Shown: positions 46,546-56,660 of the stretch, piece after piece
How the letters are laid out: the number at the start of each line of letters is the position of its first letter
Numbering within the stretch: the first letter of the stretch is position 1
NCBI GenBank assembly: GCA_025084515.1
Contig: JAJAGP010001979.1
Span: 79,999-143,998, forward strand
From: Ancistrus triradiatus
Taxonomy: Eukaryota > Chordata > Actinopteri > Siluriformes > Loricariidae
DNA: 64,000 bases
Direction of reading: 5' to 3'
Notes under the pieces: model-generated
Seen by the model: the letters and a program-made list of their open reading frames with translations, nothing else
Database searches by the model: none
What the model was told of the DNA's origin: nothing
Program-made: the position numbers and the translations under genes

Positions 46546-47254
46546 TTACAATGACCTCTCTTCCCTCTTCTCTGAGCTCTACTACTTCTCTCGCTATTTT
46601 CAAAGCTCTTCTTAAAACACATCTATTTTTGTCAGCATTTCCTTTCTCATTCTCTCTCTGTTTCTGTCTGATTTGTTTTGTTTTTGTTTACTGTAAAGTG
46701 ACCTTGGGTACTGTGAAAGGTGCTATACAAGTTTAATTTATTATTATCATAAAACTATCAACATTCACATGAAATTATTAGAGGAACAAAGTTTGTTTGA
46801 TGTGAGATCGCCAAACAGCAGAGGACCCAATGATGGTACTTTTCCACCCCCAAAATGGTGTGGTATAATATGTTTACCATATCCACCTACTCATGCTGGA
46901 TTGTGATGCCCCTTTTTGTAATGGTACTGAAAAAATAGGTACTGAGCTCAGGCGGTGGAGGTTAGCCTTAACCACTGAGCTACCTCTGTCAGATTTGGCT
47001 AGAGCACCAGACACATTTTGTAGTTACTAGGACCATATGACAGGAGCTAGGGGAAAGGTCAAGAATATAAGGATGGAGCTACAGAATCATACAGGATCAT
47101 AAACAAGAACCATTTAGTGCAGATTTAGTTACATTAAATTGCTTCTACAGACAGAACAGCATCAGTAGCACTGTTTGTTCTAATGTTGAAAGGCGCTAGA
47201 TCAGCAGCCCAAAGTCCACCGGGTGGCTTTGGATGCAGTTGCTGGGGGTGTAGT

Positions 47255-47520
47255 CAAGGCCACTCAAGTCGTGTCCGAGTCAAGCCCAAGACTAAAAGTC
47301 GAGTCTGAGTTAAGACCAAGATCAGGACACATCGAGTCCAAGTCAAAACCAATACTAATAGTAGTTAAGACCAAGACTGAGACACATCGAAAGTCTGAAA
47401 TCAAGTCAAGGCCGAGACTTATTAGTCAAGTCTGAGTCAAGATCGAGACACATCGAGTGTAAGGGAAGACAGAGTCGTTTAGTAGTTGAGTTCGAGTCAA
47501 GACCAAGACCAGAAGAAGAA
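47255..47520. repeat. Degenerate GAGTCAAGACCAAGAC minisatellite
   Basis: Repeats of GAGTC-AAGACCAAGAC and ACACATCGAGT type units with no fixed period. The 70-codon open stretch here only reflects the repeat. Flanks 46745-47255 and 47520-48005 show no gene. Confidence 0.6.
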
Positions 47521-48004
47521 AAAGAAAATTATCTGGTAATTCACTTTACATTCATTACAGACTAAAGGCAGAGCTGGGGGTTCATAGTCAAAGAGCCTTA
47601 TGGTGATCAGAGACATTGGGTTGCTGTCTTCTGTCTCCCGTGGGGTTGCCATGTCTCATGTGATCCCTCTTGGCTGTGTTACCTATTGGTGTTCGTCTTT
47701 CTAGCTATGCTGCTATAGCTAATGCTGCCGGGGTCTCATGCTACACATGGCAATCAGTGAGTGTTTTAATAGAGACTGTTGCTCTTAATCAATAAACTAA
47801 TTACATTTATGTTTTCTCTCCAAGCTGTGTTCTAGGTACCAGTTTCCAGCCCCACACATGGATGTTCATCCGTTGCACAGCTCCACCAAGCTGCTTCCGT
47901 CATCAGCTCCGCCCCATCATACCCGGGCCACTTAATGTCAATGTGCATAATTACCATTTTATTCGAACTTTGACTCCATGACTGTAGTTTTGTTCTTAGA
48001 TTTA

Positions 48005-48200
48005 TCATCTACGCCGCCCAAGGAGGTTGGGTTCCTTTTTGAGTCTTGGTATTCCCAAGGTTTCTTCCTCATAACACTTAGGGAGTTTTTCCTTGCCACT
48101 GTCGCCCTAGGCTTGCTCAATTTGGGATTTGACGTAGATATTAGGAGATAATCCCATCCTCCAAGCCATTGTAAAAAGCGCTATATAAATAGATCTGATT
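48005..48200 (+). mobile_element. LINE 3' tail copy
   Basis: CATCTACGCCGCCCAAGGAG to AAAAAGCGCTATATAAATAG, matching 18735-18940 and 31192-31342. Nothing recognised in 48200-48640 except AT-rich sequence. Confidence 0.65.
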
Positions 48201-48640
48201 ATACATGATATATTAATAAATAATCTTATATAATCATCATATATATTGTAAAATTATTATTATATTATAATCTTAGTCAAACTAAGGTAATGTAAGTTTT
48301 GGAAGTAAATGATGGTGATGATTCTGTTTTCCTTCTTCTCTCAAACTTAATCAGAATCACCAAAAGTCAGCTGTTACTAACTAGCTATACTAGCGGTTGC
48401 TATGGGGACCACATTTTGGAATACTAGTAAGGACAAAAAAGCTTGACTTAAAAACAAATCTCCATAAAACAAGGATAGAGTTTCACAAAGTCTTGGTGTT
48501 TCAATTAGGAATGCGATGATACTGATACTCTTACTGGGTCCAAACCAATGATTTTGATCTTTCAGTACAATGGTTGGTGTTCTGATGGATGGCTGATGCT
48601 TTATAAAGTGTGTTTTAGCTGAACAGAATCTGTCAGTAGT

Positions 48641-51600
48641 TCAGCAGTTTAGTAGGATCTCTCTGGCATGGACGCTCTGGTGCATTTTAAGGTGTCCCAG
48701 TCGACTAAAGCTGTTCTTACACTGGGAGCACTGGTACAGTTTCTTCTCCATGTGGATGCGACGGTGCACCTGCAATGTATGCTTCCGATTGAAGCTCGTC
48801 CCACACTCGGAACACTGAAACGGCTTCTCTCCGGTGTGGATACTCTGGTGCCGATGGAGGTTCCAGAGCTTACGAAAACTCTTTCCACACTGTAGGCAGG
48901 GATATGGTTTATGTCCGGCGTCGAGGTTCTGGTGTCGGTGGAAATGACATTGATGAGAACCGGCTTCATACTGTAATGTCTCTGTGATGTGGAGGGGCTG
49001 GTGTGAGTGGTGATCGGTCAGTTTGAGAATGGTCTTCGTTTCTAGAGCAGAAGAAATTATGTAGAAATGGTCATGAGTCAAAGAACAAGAGAAAATACCC
49101 TAGTAAATAGACGTAGATTACATTCACCAAGATTTTTTAATTTAGACTTACTCAACAACATATACAGGGGTTAGACAATGAAACTGAAACACCTGTCATT
49201 TTAGACCACAATAATTTATTAGTATGGTGTAGGGCCTCCTTTTGCGGCCAATACAGCGTCAATTCGTCTTGGAAATGACATATACAATTCCTGCACAGTG
49301 GTCAGAGGGATTTTAAGTCATTCTTGTAGGATAGTGGCCAGGTCACTACGTGATGCTGGTGGAGGAAAACGTTTCCTGACTCGCTTCTCCAAAACACCCC
49401 AAAGTGGCTCAATAAAATTTACTATTTACTAATAAACTGGCCATGGGAGATGTTCAACTTCACCTTCATGTTCATCAAACCATCTGAACTCTGGTATGTC
49501 ACCCATAATGTTATGTGCATTGCAATATTTTGAGCAAAACTGTGCTCTTACCCTGCTAATTGAACCCTCACACTCTGCTCTTAGTGGTGCAATGTGCAAT
49601 TATTAAAGATTGGCCACCAGACTGGTCCAATTTAGCCATGAAACCTCCCACACTAAAATGACAGGTGTTTCAGTTTCATTGTCTAACCCCTGTATATTAA
49701 GTCAGTATTCTGAAGTACGGTTATAGATGCAAGTAGTTCATAGATCTAGCTAAAATCAATGGGAATCGATATCTGAACAACAAAGCTAAAACTACCATTT
49801 TTAAATAACAGAAGTTTGACTGACTCCCTTAATAAGCTTGCATATCTTATTTACTTTAGACTGAATAGCATACAGAGTGCCTCTAATGGTCAATCCTCTG
49901 AGGTTACAGAGAATATTAGTAGATACCTAGACAGACAGGGAACGGGAATTCTACATATGAGAAATATAAGGGTGGGATGTATATCACCTAATCAGTACCA
50001 CGCTTTAGCTTAATAATGTATTTACAATAGAACATAATTATAAATATACAAATCAATACACCACAGATTGCTTTAATCCTATACCCGTAGGACAACACTT
50101 CAACAGGGAAGCCCCGAAGCAGCCAGGCAGACGCCCCGGGCAGCACGTTGCCTGATGCCGAAAACTCCTGTCTATTTATACAAAGAACAAAGGCCCTAGC
50201 CTAAGCTCTATAGATTCATTCCACTAGGCAATCGGGCAGCTAAAGTTACGAGTTTGGGAAGGGTTGATACTGACCTGGCACCTGCTTCACCATGCTCCAG
50301 TACATTCTGTTCATGAACACTTATCTTATATATGTATCCAAGATATTGCACAATTGAGCAAAACACGTTACACAAGTGACCTTGAGGAATTCTCCACAGG
50401 CTGTGGACATCAGCATGTAGGCATCAGTCAACCTTCTAAAATACATAAATGTATTCACTTTTATTACAGGAGGAAATTGGGTCCCAGTGACATAACAGTA
50501 GTGCTTGAACGTTTCTATATTTCTGCATAAATACGACCTAAAACATCATCAGATTTTCACACAAGTACTAAAAGTAGATAAAGAGAACCCAGTTAAACAA
50601 ACGAGAGAAAAATATTATACTTGGTCATTTATTTATTGAGGAAAATTATCCAATATTACATATTACTTTGGTAGAATGACTTGTGTGCTTAGGGTCGTTG
50701 TCTTGCTGCTTAACACTTTTTAACTTCACTTTTTTTTTTTTTAACCAAAAAGTTCCATTTCGGTCTCATCCGTCCACAAGACATTCTTCTAGTAGCCTTC
50801 TGGCTTGTCCAAGTGATCTTTAGCAAACTGCAGACGAGCAGCAATGTGCTTTTTGGAGAGCAGTGGCTTTCTCCTTACAACCCTGCCATGCACACCATTG
50901 TTTTTCAGTGTTCTTCTGATGGTGGACTCATGAACATTAACATTAGCCAATGTGAGAGAGGCCTTCAGTTGCTTAGAAGTTACCCTGGGGTTCTTTGTGA
51001 CCTCACCAACTATTACACGCCTTGCTCTTGGAGTGATCTTTGTTGGTCGACCACTCTTGGGGAGGGTAACAGTGGTCTTAAATTTCCTCCATTTGTACAA
51101 CTCTTTAGAGATGGATTTCTAACCTTTTCCAGCCTGATGAGCATCAACAACTCTTTTTATGAAGTCCTCAGAAATCTCCTTTGTTCGTGCCATGATACAC
51201 TTCCACAAATGTGTGTTGTGAAGAGCAGACTTTGATAGATCCCTGTTCTTTAAATAAAACAGTGTGCCCCCTCACACCTGATAGTCATCCCATTGATTGA
51301 AAACACTTGACTCTAATTTCACCTTCAAATAAACTGGTAATTCTAGAGGTTCACATACTTTTGCCACTCACTAAGTTCTTGCAGGTATCATGGTTTGTGC
51401 CTGTTTTGCTGCATCTGGGCCAGGTCATTGATGGAACAATGAATTCTGAATTACATCAGAGAATTCTAACGGAAAATGTTAGGAGAAGGTGGGTCATGCA
51501 GCAAGACAGCGACCCTAAGCACACAAGCCATTCTACCAAAGAATGGTTAAAGAAGAATAAAGTTCATGTTTTGGAATGGCCAAGTCAAAGTCCTGACCTT

Positions 51601-53157
51601 AATCCAATGGAAATGTTGTGGAAGGACCTGAAGTGAGCAGCTAATGTAGGAAACCCATCAACATCCCAGAGCTGAAGCTCTTCTGTATGGAGGAATGGGC
51701 TAAAATTCCTCCAAGCCGGTGTGCAGGACTGATCAACAGCTACAGGAAACGTTTAACTGCAGTTATTGCTGCACAGGGGGGTCACACCAGATACTGAACG
51801 CAAAGGTTCACATACTCTTGCCACTCACTAATATGTAATATTGGATCATTTTTCTCAATAAATAAATTACCAAGTATAATATTTGTGTCTCATTTGTGTA
51901 ACTGGGTTCTCTTTATCTACTTTTAGGACTTGTGTGAAAATATGATGTTGTTTTAGGTCATATTTATTCAGAAATATAGAAAATTCTAAAAGGTTCACAA
52001 ACTTTCAAGCACCACTGTAACAACCCCTGGCAATCAGTCATGTAGATCTCATTAGATGAACTTACCAACTAGGCTGATTGACATGTTTGAATGTGATGTG
52101 GAATCATGACAGTATGTGGATATTTTTTGACCGTGCATTCTAAATGTCGTGGATCAAATAAACACAACTTTAATGATGATGTCTTCTCACTACAGTGAAA
52201 TGTTGCTTTTAATCTACAGTTAAGTTAGCAGTAGCATTGCATTCTGTGGCAGTGGGGATACATAGAGCACATACAGTTTCTCGTAACTTAAAAATCCCAG
52301 TAGATCAGCAGTTTCTGAAATACTCACATCAGCCCACCTAGCACAATCAACGAAGCCACGTTCAAAGTCACTTAAATCACCTTTTTTCTCCATTCTGATT
52401 CTCGGTTTGGACTTCAGGAGATCGCCGATGCCGCAATATGATTGGCCTATTAGATATTTGCGTTAATGAGCATAATGAGTTAACTGAACAGGTGTATTTA
52501 ATAAAGTCTCTGGTGAGTATATATTAAATGTTTAGTATTGTGGAGTCTTCCCTCATGTTTTCATTTCTACAATATTAAGGACGATTCAACATCTCACCCA
52601 TCTGACTAAGGTGGATTTCACTTTCAGGTTCCACAGGAATCTTCTCTTCTTCCACACAGGTTGATTTTCCTCCACCTGACAATTCAGATTTTAGATTTAA
52701 TTTTTGCCATCTGAAGTGAAAAACGACAGAACAGAAGAATTAAAGAGCATAAATCAGTCCTAGACTGGACTCTTATACACCATATAAATCCTTGTCCTTC
52801 CATAGAGGTTGACATTCCTCCATCTGAAATTCATCATGAATTCATCATTTAAATTTACACTGAATATAAAAGTCCTAGACTGAACTCTACTGCACCATGA
52901 TGTCTTACAGAGGTAGTGTTCATCTTCAGGATCCTCCTCTTTGATGAGGTTCATCTGGAATCCGTTCTGCTGCTCATCATCATCTTCATCAGAAAAGGTA
53001 CAGGTCTCGAGCTTTACATCCTCACAAAGCTAACGACCAACGAACAAAATCAATGACTAAATCCTTATTTATTTGTACAGAAGCTGGGATTTAAGAGATG
53101 ATCATGCTTTACCTGTAAGGGATCAGGGAGTTCCTGTGCTGTTCTGAATGACTCCAT
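48641..53157 (-). CDS. Zinc-finger gene I, three fingers, long transposon-filled intron
   Basis: Predicted nuclear protein of 214 aa if the damaged third exon is skipped. Exons are 53157-53113, 53029-52909, 52675-52598 and 49041-48641, in frame with phases 0, 1, 1. Exon 1 encodes MESFRTAQELPDPLQ and exon 2 LCEDVKLETCTFSDEDDDEQ-like acidic sequence. The usual third exon survives only as its first half (52784-52830; GGMSTSMEGQGF), with the KKEE part and donor deleted. The finger exon starts ETKTILKLTDHHSHQP and has helices RKLWNLHRH, NRKHTLQVH and SRLGHLKMH, ending HAREILLNC. An upstream CHFHRHQ segment is not a finger. The 3.56-kb last intron contains a short and a composite Tc1. Whether it is still spliced correctly is unknown. 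Confidence 0.68.
49165..49692 (-). mobile_element. Tc1-like deletion derivative with 40-bp perfect terminal repeats
   Basis: The ends CAGGGGTTAGACAATGAAAC continue as identical inverted repeats for 40 bases, flanked by TA. The minus strand retains only the transposase end: IEPLWGVLEKRVRKRF, PPPASRSDLATILQE, a stop, then SFPRRIDAVLAAKGGPTP. The catalytic Glu region is present but the two Asp regions are gone. 528 bp. Confidence 0.85.
49693..50495. other. Intron sequence of gene I, no feature
   Basis: Unique sequence with short open stretches on the plus strand (49816-50013, 50264-50530) that show no domain. Confidence 0.35.
50496..52017. mobile_element. Rearranged Tc1-like transposon with internal inversion
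   Basis: Ends match the 41358-42957 family. The left 170 bases are in plus orientation. 50665-51370 is inverted and carries the N-terminal half on the minus strand (KTTVTLPKSGRPTKITPRAR, NVHESTIRRTLKNNGVHGR). From 51377 the plus orientation resumes with SWFVPVLLHLGQVIDGTMN-type sequence and EWPSQSPDLNPMEMLWKDLK. A 40-base transposase segment (GCAGCAAGACA...CTACCAAAG) is present in both orientations. Confidence 0.75.
52285..52520 (-). mobile_element. Tc1-like terminal fragment
   Basis: AGATCAGCAGTTTCTGAAAT through AAGTCACTTAAATCACC and a terminus near AATAAAGTCTCTGGTGAG. The 5' part of the same family as in the last intron of gene D. Confidence 0.6.
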
Positions 53158-53164
53158 CTGAACA

Positions 53165-53820
53165 TGTCTAAAACGTTTACACAGAAATAAATCACATCAG
53201 TTTAAGACCTTCTGCAAAAACGGCCATATAGGCCACTGATTTGCTGGTTGTTGGTCTGTCAGAATGCGGGATTGTGAGTAATGTAGGAAACCATTAATAA
53301 AATAATGTATTTAATTGAATAACTGGTCCTGTTCCAAGATCCAATAGTAAACATTCCAGTACCAATGATATTGTTACCAAAGATCCCAGTTCCAGGTATA
53401 TTAACTGTATATGTTATATAATTAATATACCAAATATTAAGTTGCAAAGGCTCTATTACAATAGTAAAAGATCAAGCTCCAGTAGCAAACAATACATCCA
53501 AAATAGTCTCTGGTTTAGTACCAGTAGCTTCAGTTATGATAGCAAAGCTCTCTGCTCCCGTACATATTTCAGTTTCAATGAGAGCCCTTGCTTTACAATC
53601 TTTAGTTTTGTCCTCAGCAGCACTTTTTTTATTACCAAAGCTTCCTTTTCCTGTGACAAACAGTGCAAGACTATTTCTAATCAAAGCATCCAGTAGAGCT
53701 TTGAGCCAGTGAGGACTGCTTCTCTAATTTTACTGCAGATTAGTTTTTTTTGTATTTAAATATGGTAGAAACCCCAGCATGTTTGTGACTCAAAGCAGAT
53801 TGGAGAACCCCGATAACACA
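53165..53820. other. Intron 1 of gene I
   Basis: No repeat with clear ends and no gene. An 84-codon open stretch at 53442-53696 is serine-rich low-complexity sequence and is not supported. Confidence 0.35.
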
Positions 53821-53990
53821 TTTACATTTTGTAATTTAGAAGAATTTAGCCTTTATCCAGAGCGATTTACAGTTGATACATTATTACAATCCAAGCAATT
53901 GTAGGTTAAGGGACTTGCTCAAGGACCCAATAATGGAACCCTAGACCTTCTGGTCCATATTCCAGTACATTAACCTCTAGGATACAAAGA
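53820..53990 (-). mobile_element. SINE copy
   Basis: Tail TTTATCCAGAGCGATTTACA, then CAAGCAATTGTAGGTTAAGG. The head is partly deleted (B box lost). Confidence 0.55.
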
Positions 53991-54091
53991 TCATATTCAG
54001 TAATTTCAAATCTCTGTACATTAGATTATAGAGTACATACACCATTATCTCATACTGTTAGCCAAGCAGCAAAAACCTTCCTGTATGTTAC

Positions 54092-54160
54092 CTTTCTAAA
54101 GCAGAACACAGTTAAAATTCAACAGATCCACCCACAGCAATCACCTTTGGTTGTAACTCC
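54092..54160 (-). other. Noncoding first exon of gene I
   Basis: The donor AAAG/GTAAC at 54092 has the flank GTTAGCCAAGCAGC on its intron side, also seen in E, G and (as GTTAGCCGAGCAGC) H. The upstream block to 54270 includes GCATTACTGCCACC. Confidence 0.45.
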
Positions 54161-54408
54161 ATCATATTCATTCTAAGAAATCCAGCTACAGACCCTCTTC
54201 TTCTTCTTCTTCTCCTTGATGTGTTTACTAAGCTTACTCCTTAATAGCATTACTGCCACCTAATGCAGACACTGGAACAGCAACGACCATCATATTATCC
54301 TGGATCAAACATTGGTTTGATCGGTGCGAATCTCACATACGTGACAAAGTAATGAAGGTCTATTAGAGACAGGATGAAATGATTCCACCAAATAATGGAT
54401 GTGAAAGA

Positions 54409-54562
54409 TCTAAAGTGAGCACCAACTGGAACAGGATCTCCATTATTAAACACTCCTAGACCTGCATCAGGAATACCACACCTGAACCTCTAAAGCTGGA
54501 GGAGGGCTTCGTCTGGCTTGGTCACTGATCCCCATGGAAATGGGACTATCACAGACGAAGAG
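54409..54562 (-). pseudogene. Decayed fragment of the PRDM9-like SET exon
   Basis: The minus strand matches the central part of exon 4 of genes D and H: it runs from a PMGI-like codon run through a damaged SLPPGLEV-VRxSGIPDAGLGV to GDPVPVGAHF. A small deletion in the VRESGIPDA region and point changes break the frame. Neighbouring SET exons are absent. It sits between gene I and gene H. Confidence 0.75.
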
Positions 54563-54639
54563 ATGTTATGTTCATGTTGCTGAAATATTACACAAGCAAC
54601 ACATTAGAAATTGTGACTAAACATTACAGTTTTATTTGA

Positions 54640-55560
54640 TATACCTATGATATGTAAGGTATGCACCCTTGCAAATATCTAATCAGCCAGTCACACAGTA
54701 TTTAGGCATGTAGACATGATCAAGATGACCTGCTGAATCAAACTGAGCATCAGAATAGGGAAGATTTAAGAAATTTTTAATATGGCATGATTGTTGGTGC
54801 TTTAATTTCAGAAACCGCTATTGTACTGGGATTTCCACACACAGCACCACCTTTAGGGCTTACAAAGAATGGTCTGAAAAAGAGAAAATATCCGGTGAGG
54901 ACAGTTCTGTGGGTGAAAATGCCCTGTTGATGCCAGAGGTCAGAGGAGAATGCAGACTACTTCAAGCCGATAGAAAGGTAACAGTAACAATAACCACTCT
55001 TTACAACCACACTTGTCCAACCTTGAAGCAGATGGGCTACAGCGGCAGCAGAACCCACGAGGTGTCACTTCTGTAAGCTAAGAACAGGAAACTGAGGCTA
55101 CAATTCACACGGGCTGACCAAAACTGGACAACAGAAGATTGGAAAAACATTGGCTAATCTGATGAGTCTTGATTTCTGCTGCGAAACTCGGATGGTCGGA
55201 TCAGAATTTGGAGTAAACAATGAAAAAATGAAAGCATGGAACCATCCTACCTTGTATCAACAGTTCAGGCTAGTGGTGTAATGTTGTGGGGAGTATTTTC
55301 TTTGCATACTTTGATCCCCTTTAATACCAAGAGAGAATCGATTAAACCCCACAGCCTACCTGAGTATTGTTGCTTATCATGTGCACCCCTTTATGAGCAT
55401 AGTGTACCATCTTCTGATGGCTACCTTCAGCAGGATGACACACCATGTCCTAAAATCATCTCAAACTGGTTTATGAACATGACAATGAGTTCTCTGTACT
55501 CAAACGGCCTCCACAATCACCAGATCTTGATCATCAGATGTACATATTTTAGGGAAAAAA
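54640..55560 (+). mobile_element. Tc1-like transposon remnant
   Basis: The left part contains TAATCAGCCAGTCACACAGT and CATGTAGACATGATCAAGAT. Transposase remnants on the plus strand are DQNWTTEDWKNIG, a stop, SDESFDFCC, then YLVSTVQASGVMLWGVFSLH and SSDGYLQQDDTPCPKIISNW. Same family as 21420-22200, opposite orientation. Broken by stops and frameshifts. Confidence 0.75.
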
Positions 55561-55999
55561 CAATAACACTGACATAAGTTGCTTCCACTCTTTACTTTTA
55601 AACATTCACCCTGCTGGCCCTGCAACAGACTGGCATCCCACCCAGGGAATGCATGTACAGAACACATGTGACAACAGACAATTTAAAATGGTTTTTATTA
55701 TGTTTGAGACATCCAAATGACTGGATAATATTGACACTTAGCCCAGACACAACATTACAGTCTCTTCTGTTTTCTGTCATTAGAAGTCCATCTATTCCTA
55801 AAATTCTTACATGGCATGACACGCTGTAGATACATAAGTGTTCAGATTCAAGGTATGTTTTACCATAAATATATGAATTAAATTCTTTGTGGGCATACCT
55901 GAGACTACAGGACCTTATGACTTTAGCAGCTCAGCGCTACTGTGAATGAGAAGCTTTGTGAGTGACTCCCAATTGTGTCACTCCATCATAACTCCTGAC

Positions 56000-56150
56000 A
56001 TCTACATTTCCATTTAGGCATTCAACAAACACTCTTATCCAGAGTGACATACAACATTTTGGGGTTAAGGGCCTTTTTCAAGGACACAAACAGTGGCAAC
56101 TTTGCAGGCTTGGGATCTGAATCCTGGACCTTTAGGACCACAGTTCGTAC
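56000..56150 (-). mobile_element. SINE copy
   Basis: ACTCTTATCCAGAGTGACAT, GGGGTTAAGGGCC and a decayed head. The rest of 55560-56660 shows no gene. Confidence 0.55.
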
Positions 56151-56660
56151 CACAACTATTTTTAAAGTAGAATTGCATCATTAGAAAACCAGAAAAATCT
56201 CTATCTTCAATGCATTTGCACTTCACCCTTATTTGCTCGTCACTGTGAGAAGCCCGAGTGGCTGGTGTGCGAGAGCTGGCATGACTTTTCATGGTTAATG
56301 TCTTATCTGTGCCATGTCTCCGAAATACTATAGCAAAAACAATAAACTCTTAAACCATTCAGGTAGCCATTGGCTTGGTAGCAACAGTTTCTTAGGGTTC
56401 ACTGGATCTTGGAAGTCATCATATTACATCTACATTGGGTAGTCCTTTGTGAGGACACGGGTATTCCAGCAGCCTTATATGCCTATACAGTATAGTACAT
56501 ATACTATACACTAGATGGGCGCGGCATTGCAAAACCAAGCTTTGGACTTCATTTATTTGGCATTAACAGACATAATTTGGCTATAGATTGAATCAGTTAA
56601 TAAGTACAGAACTCATGGCTCTGCGACAGAAGGGAACTCGCTGAAAATCTACTCGTTCTA

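Noticed and set aside
53442..53696. Serine-rich 84-codon open frame
   Set aside because: Low complexity, no homologue recognised, open on both strands by composition; lies in intron 1 of gene I.
55598..56292. Short open frames between the Tc1 remnant and gene H
   Set aside because: No domain; one overlaps a SINE copy.
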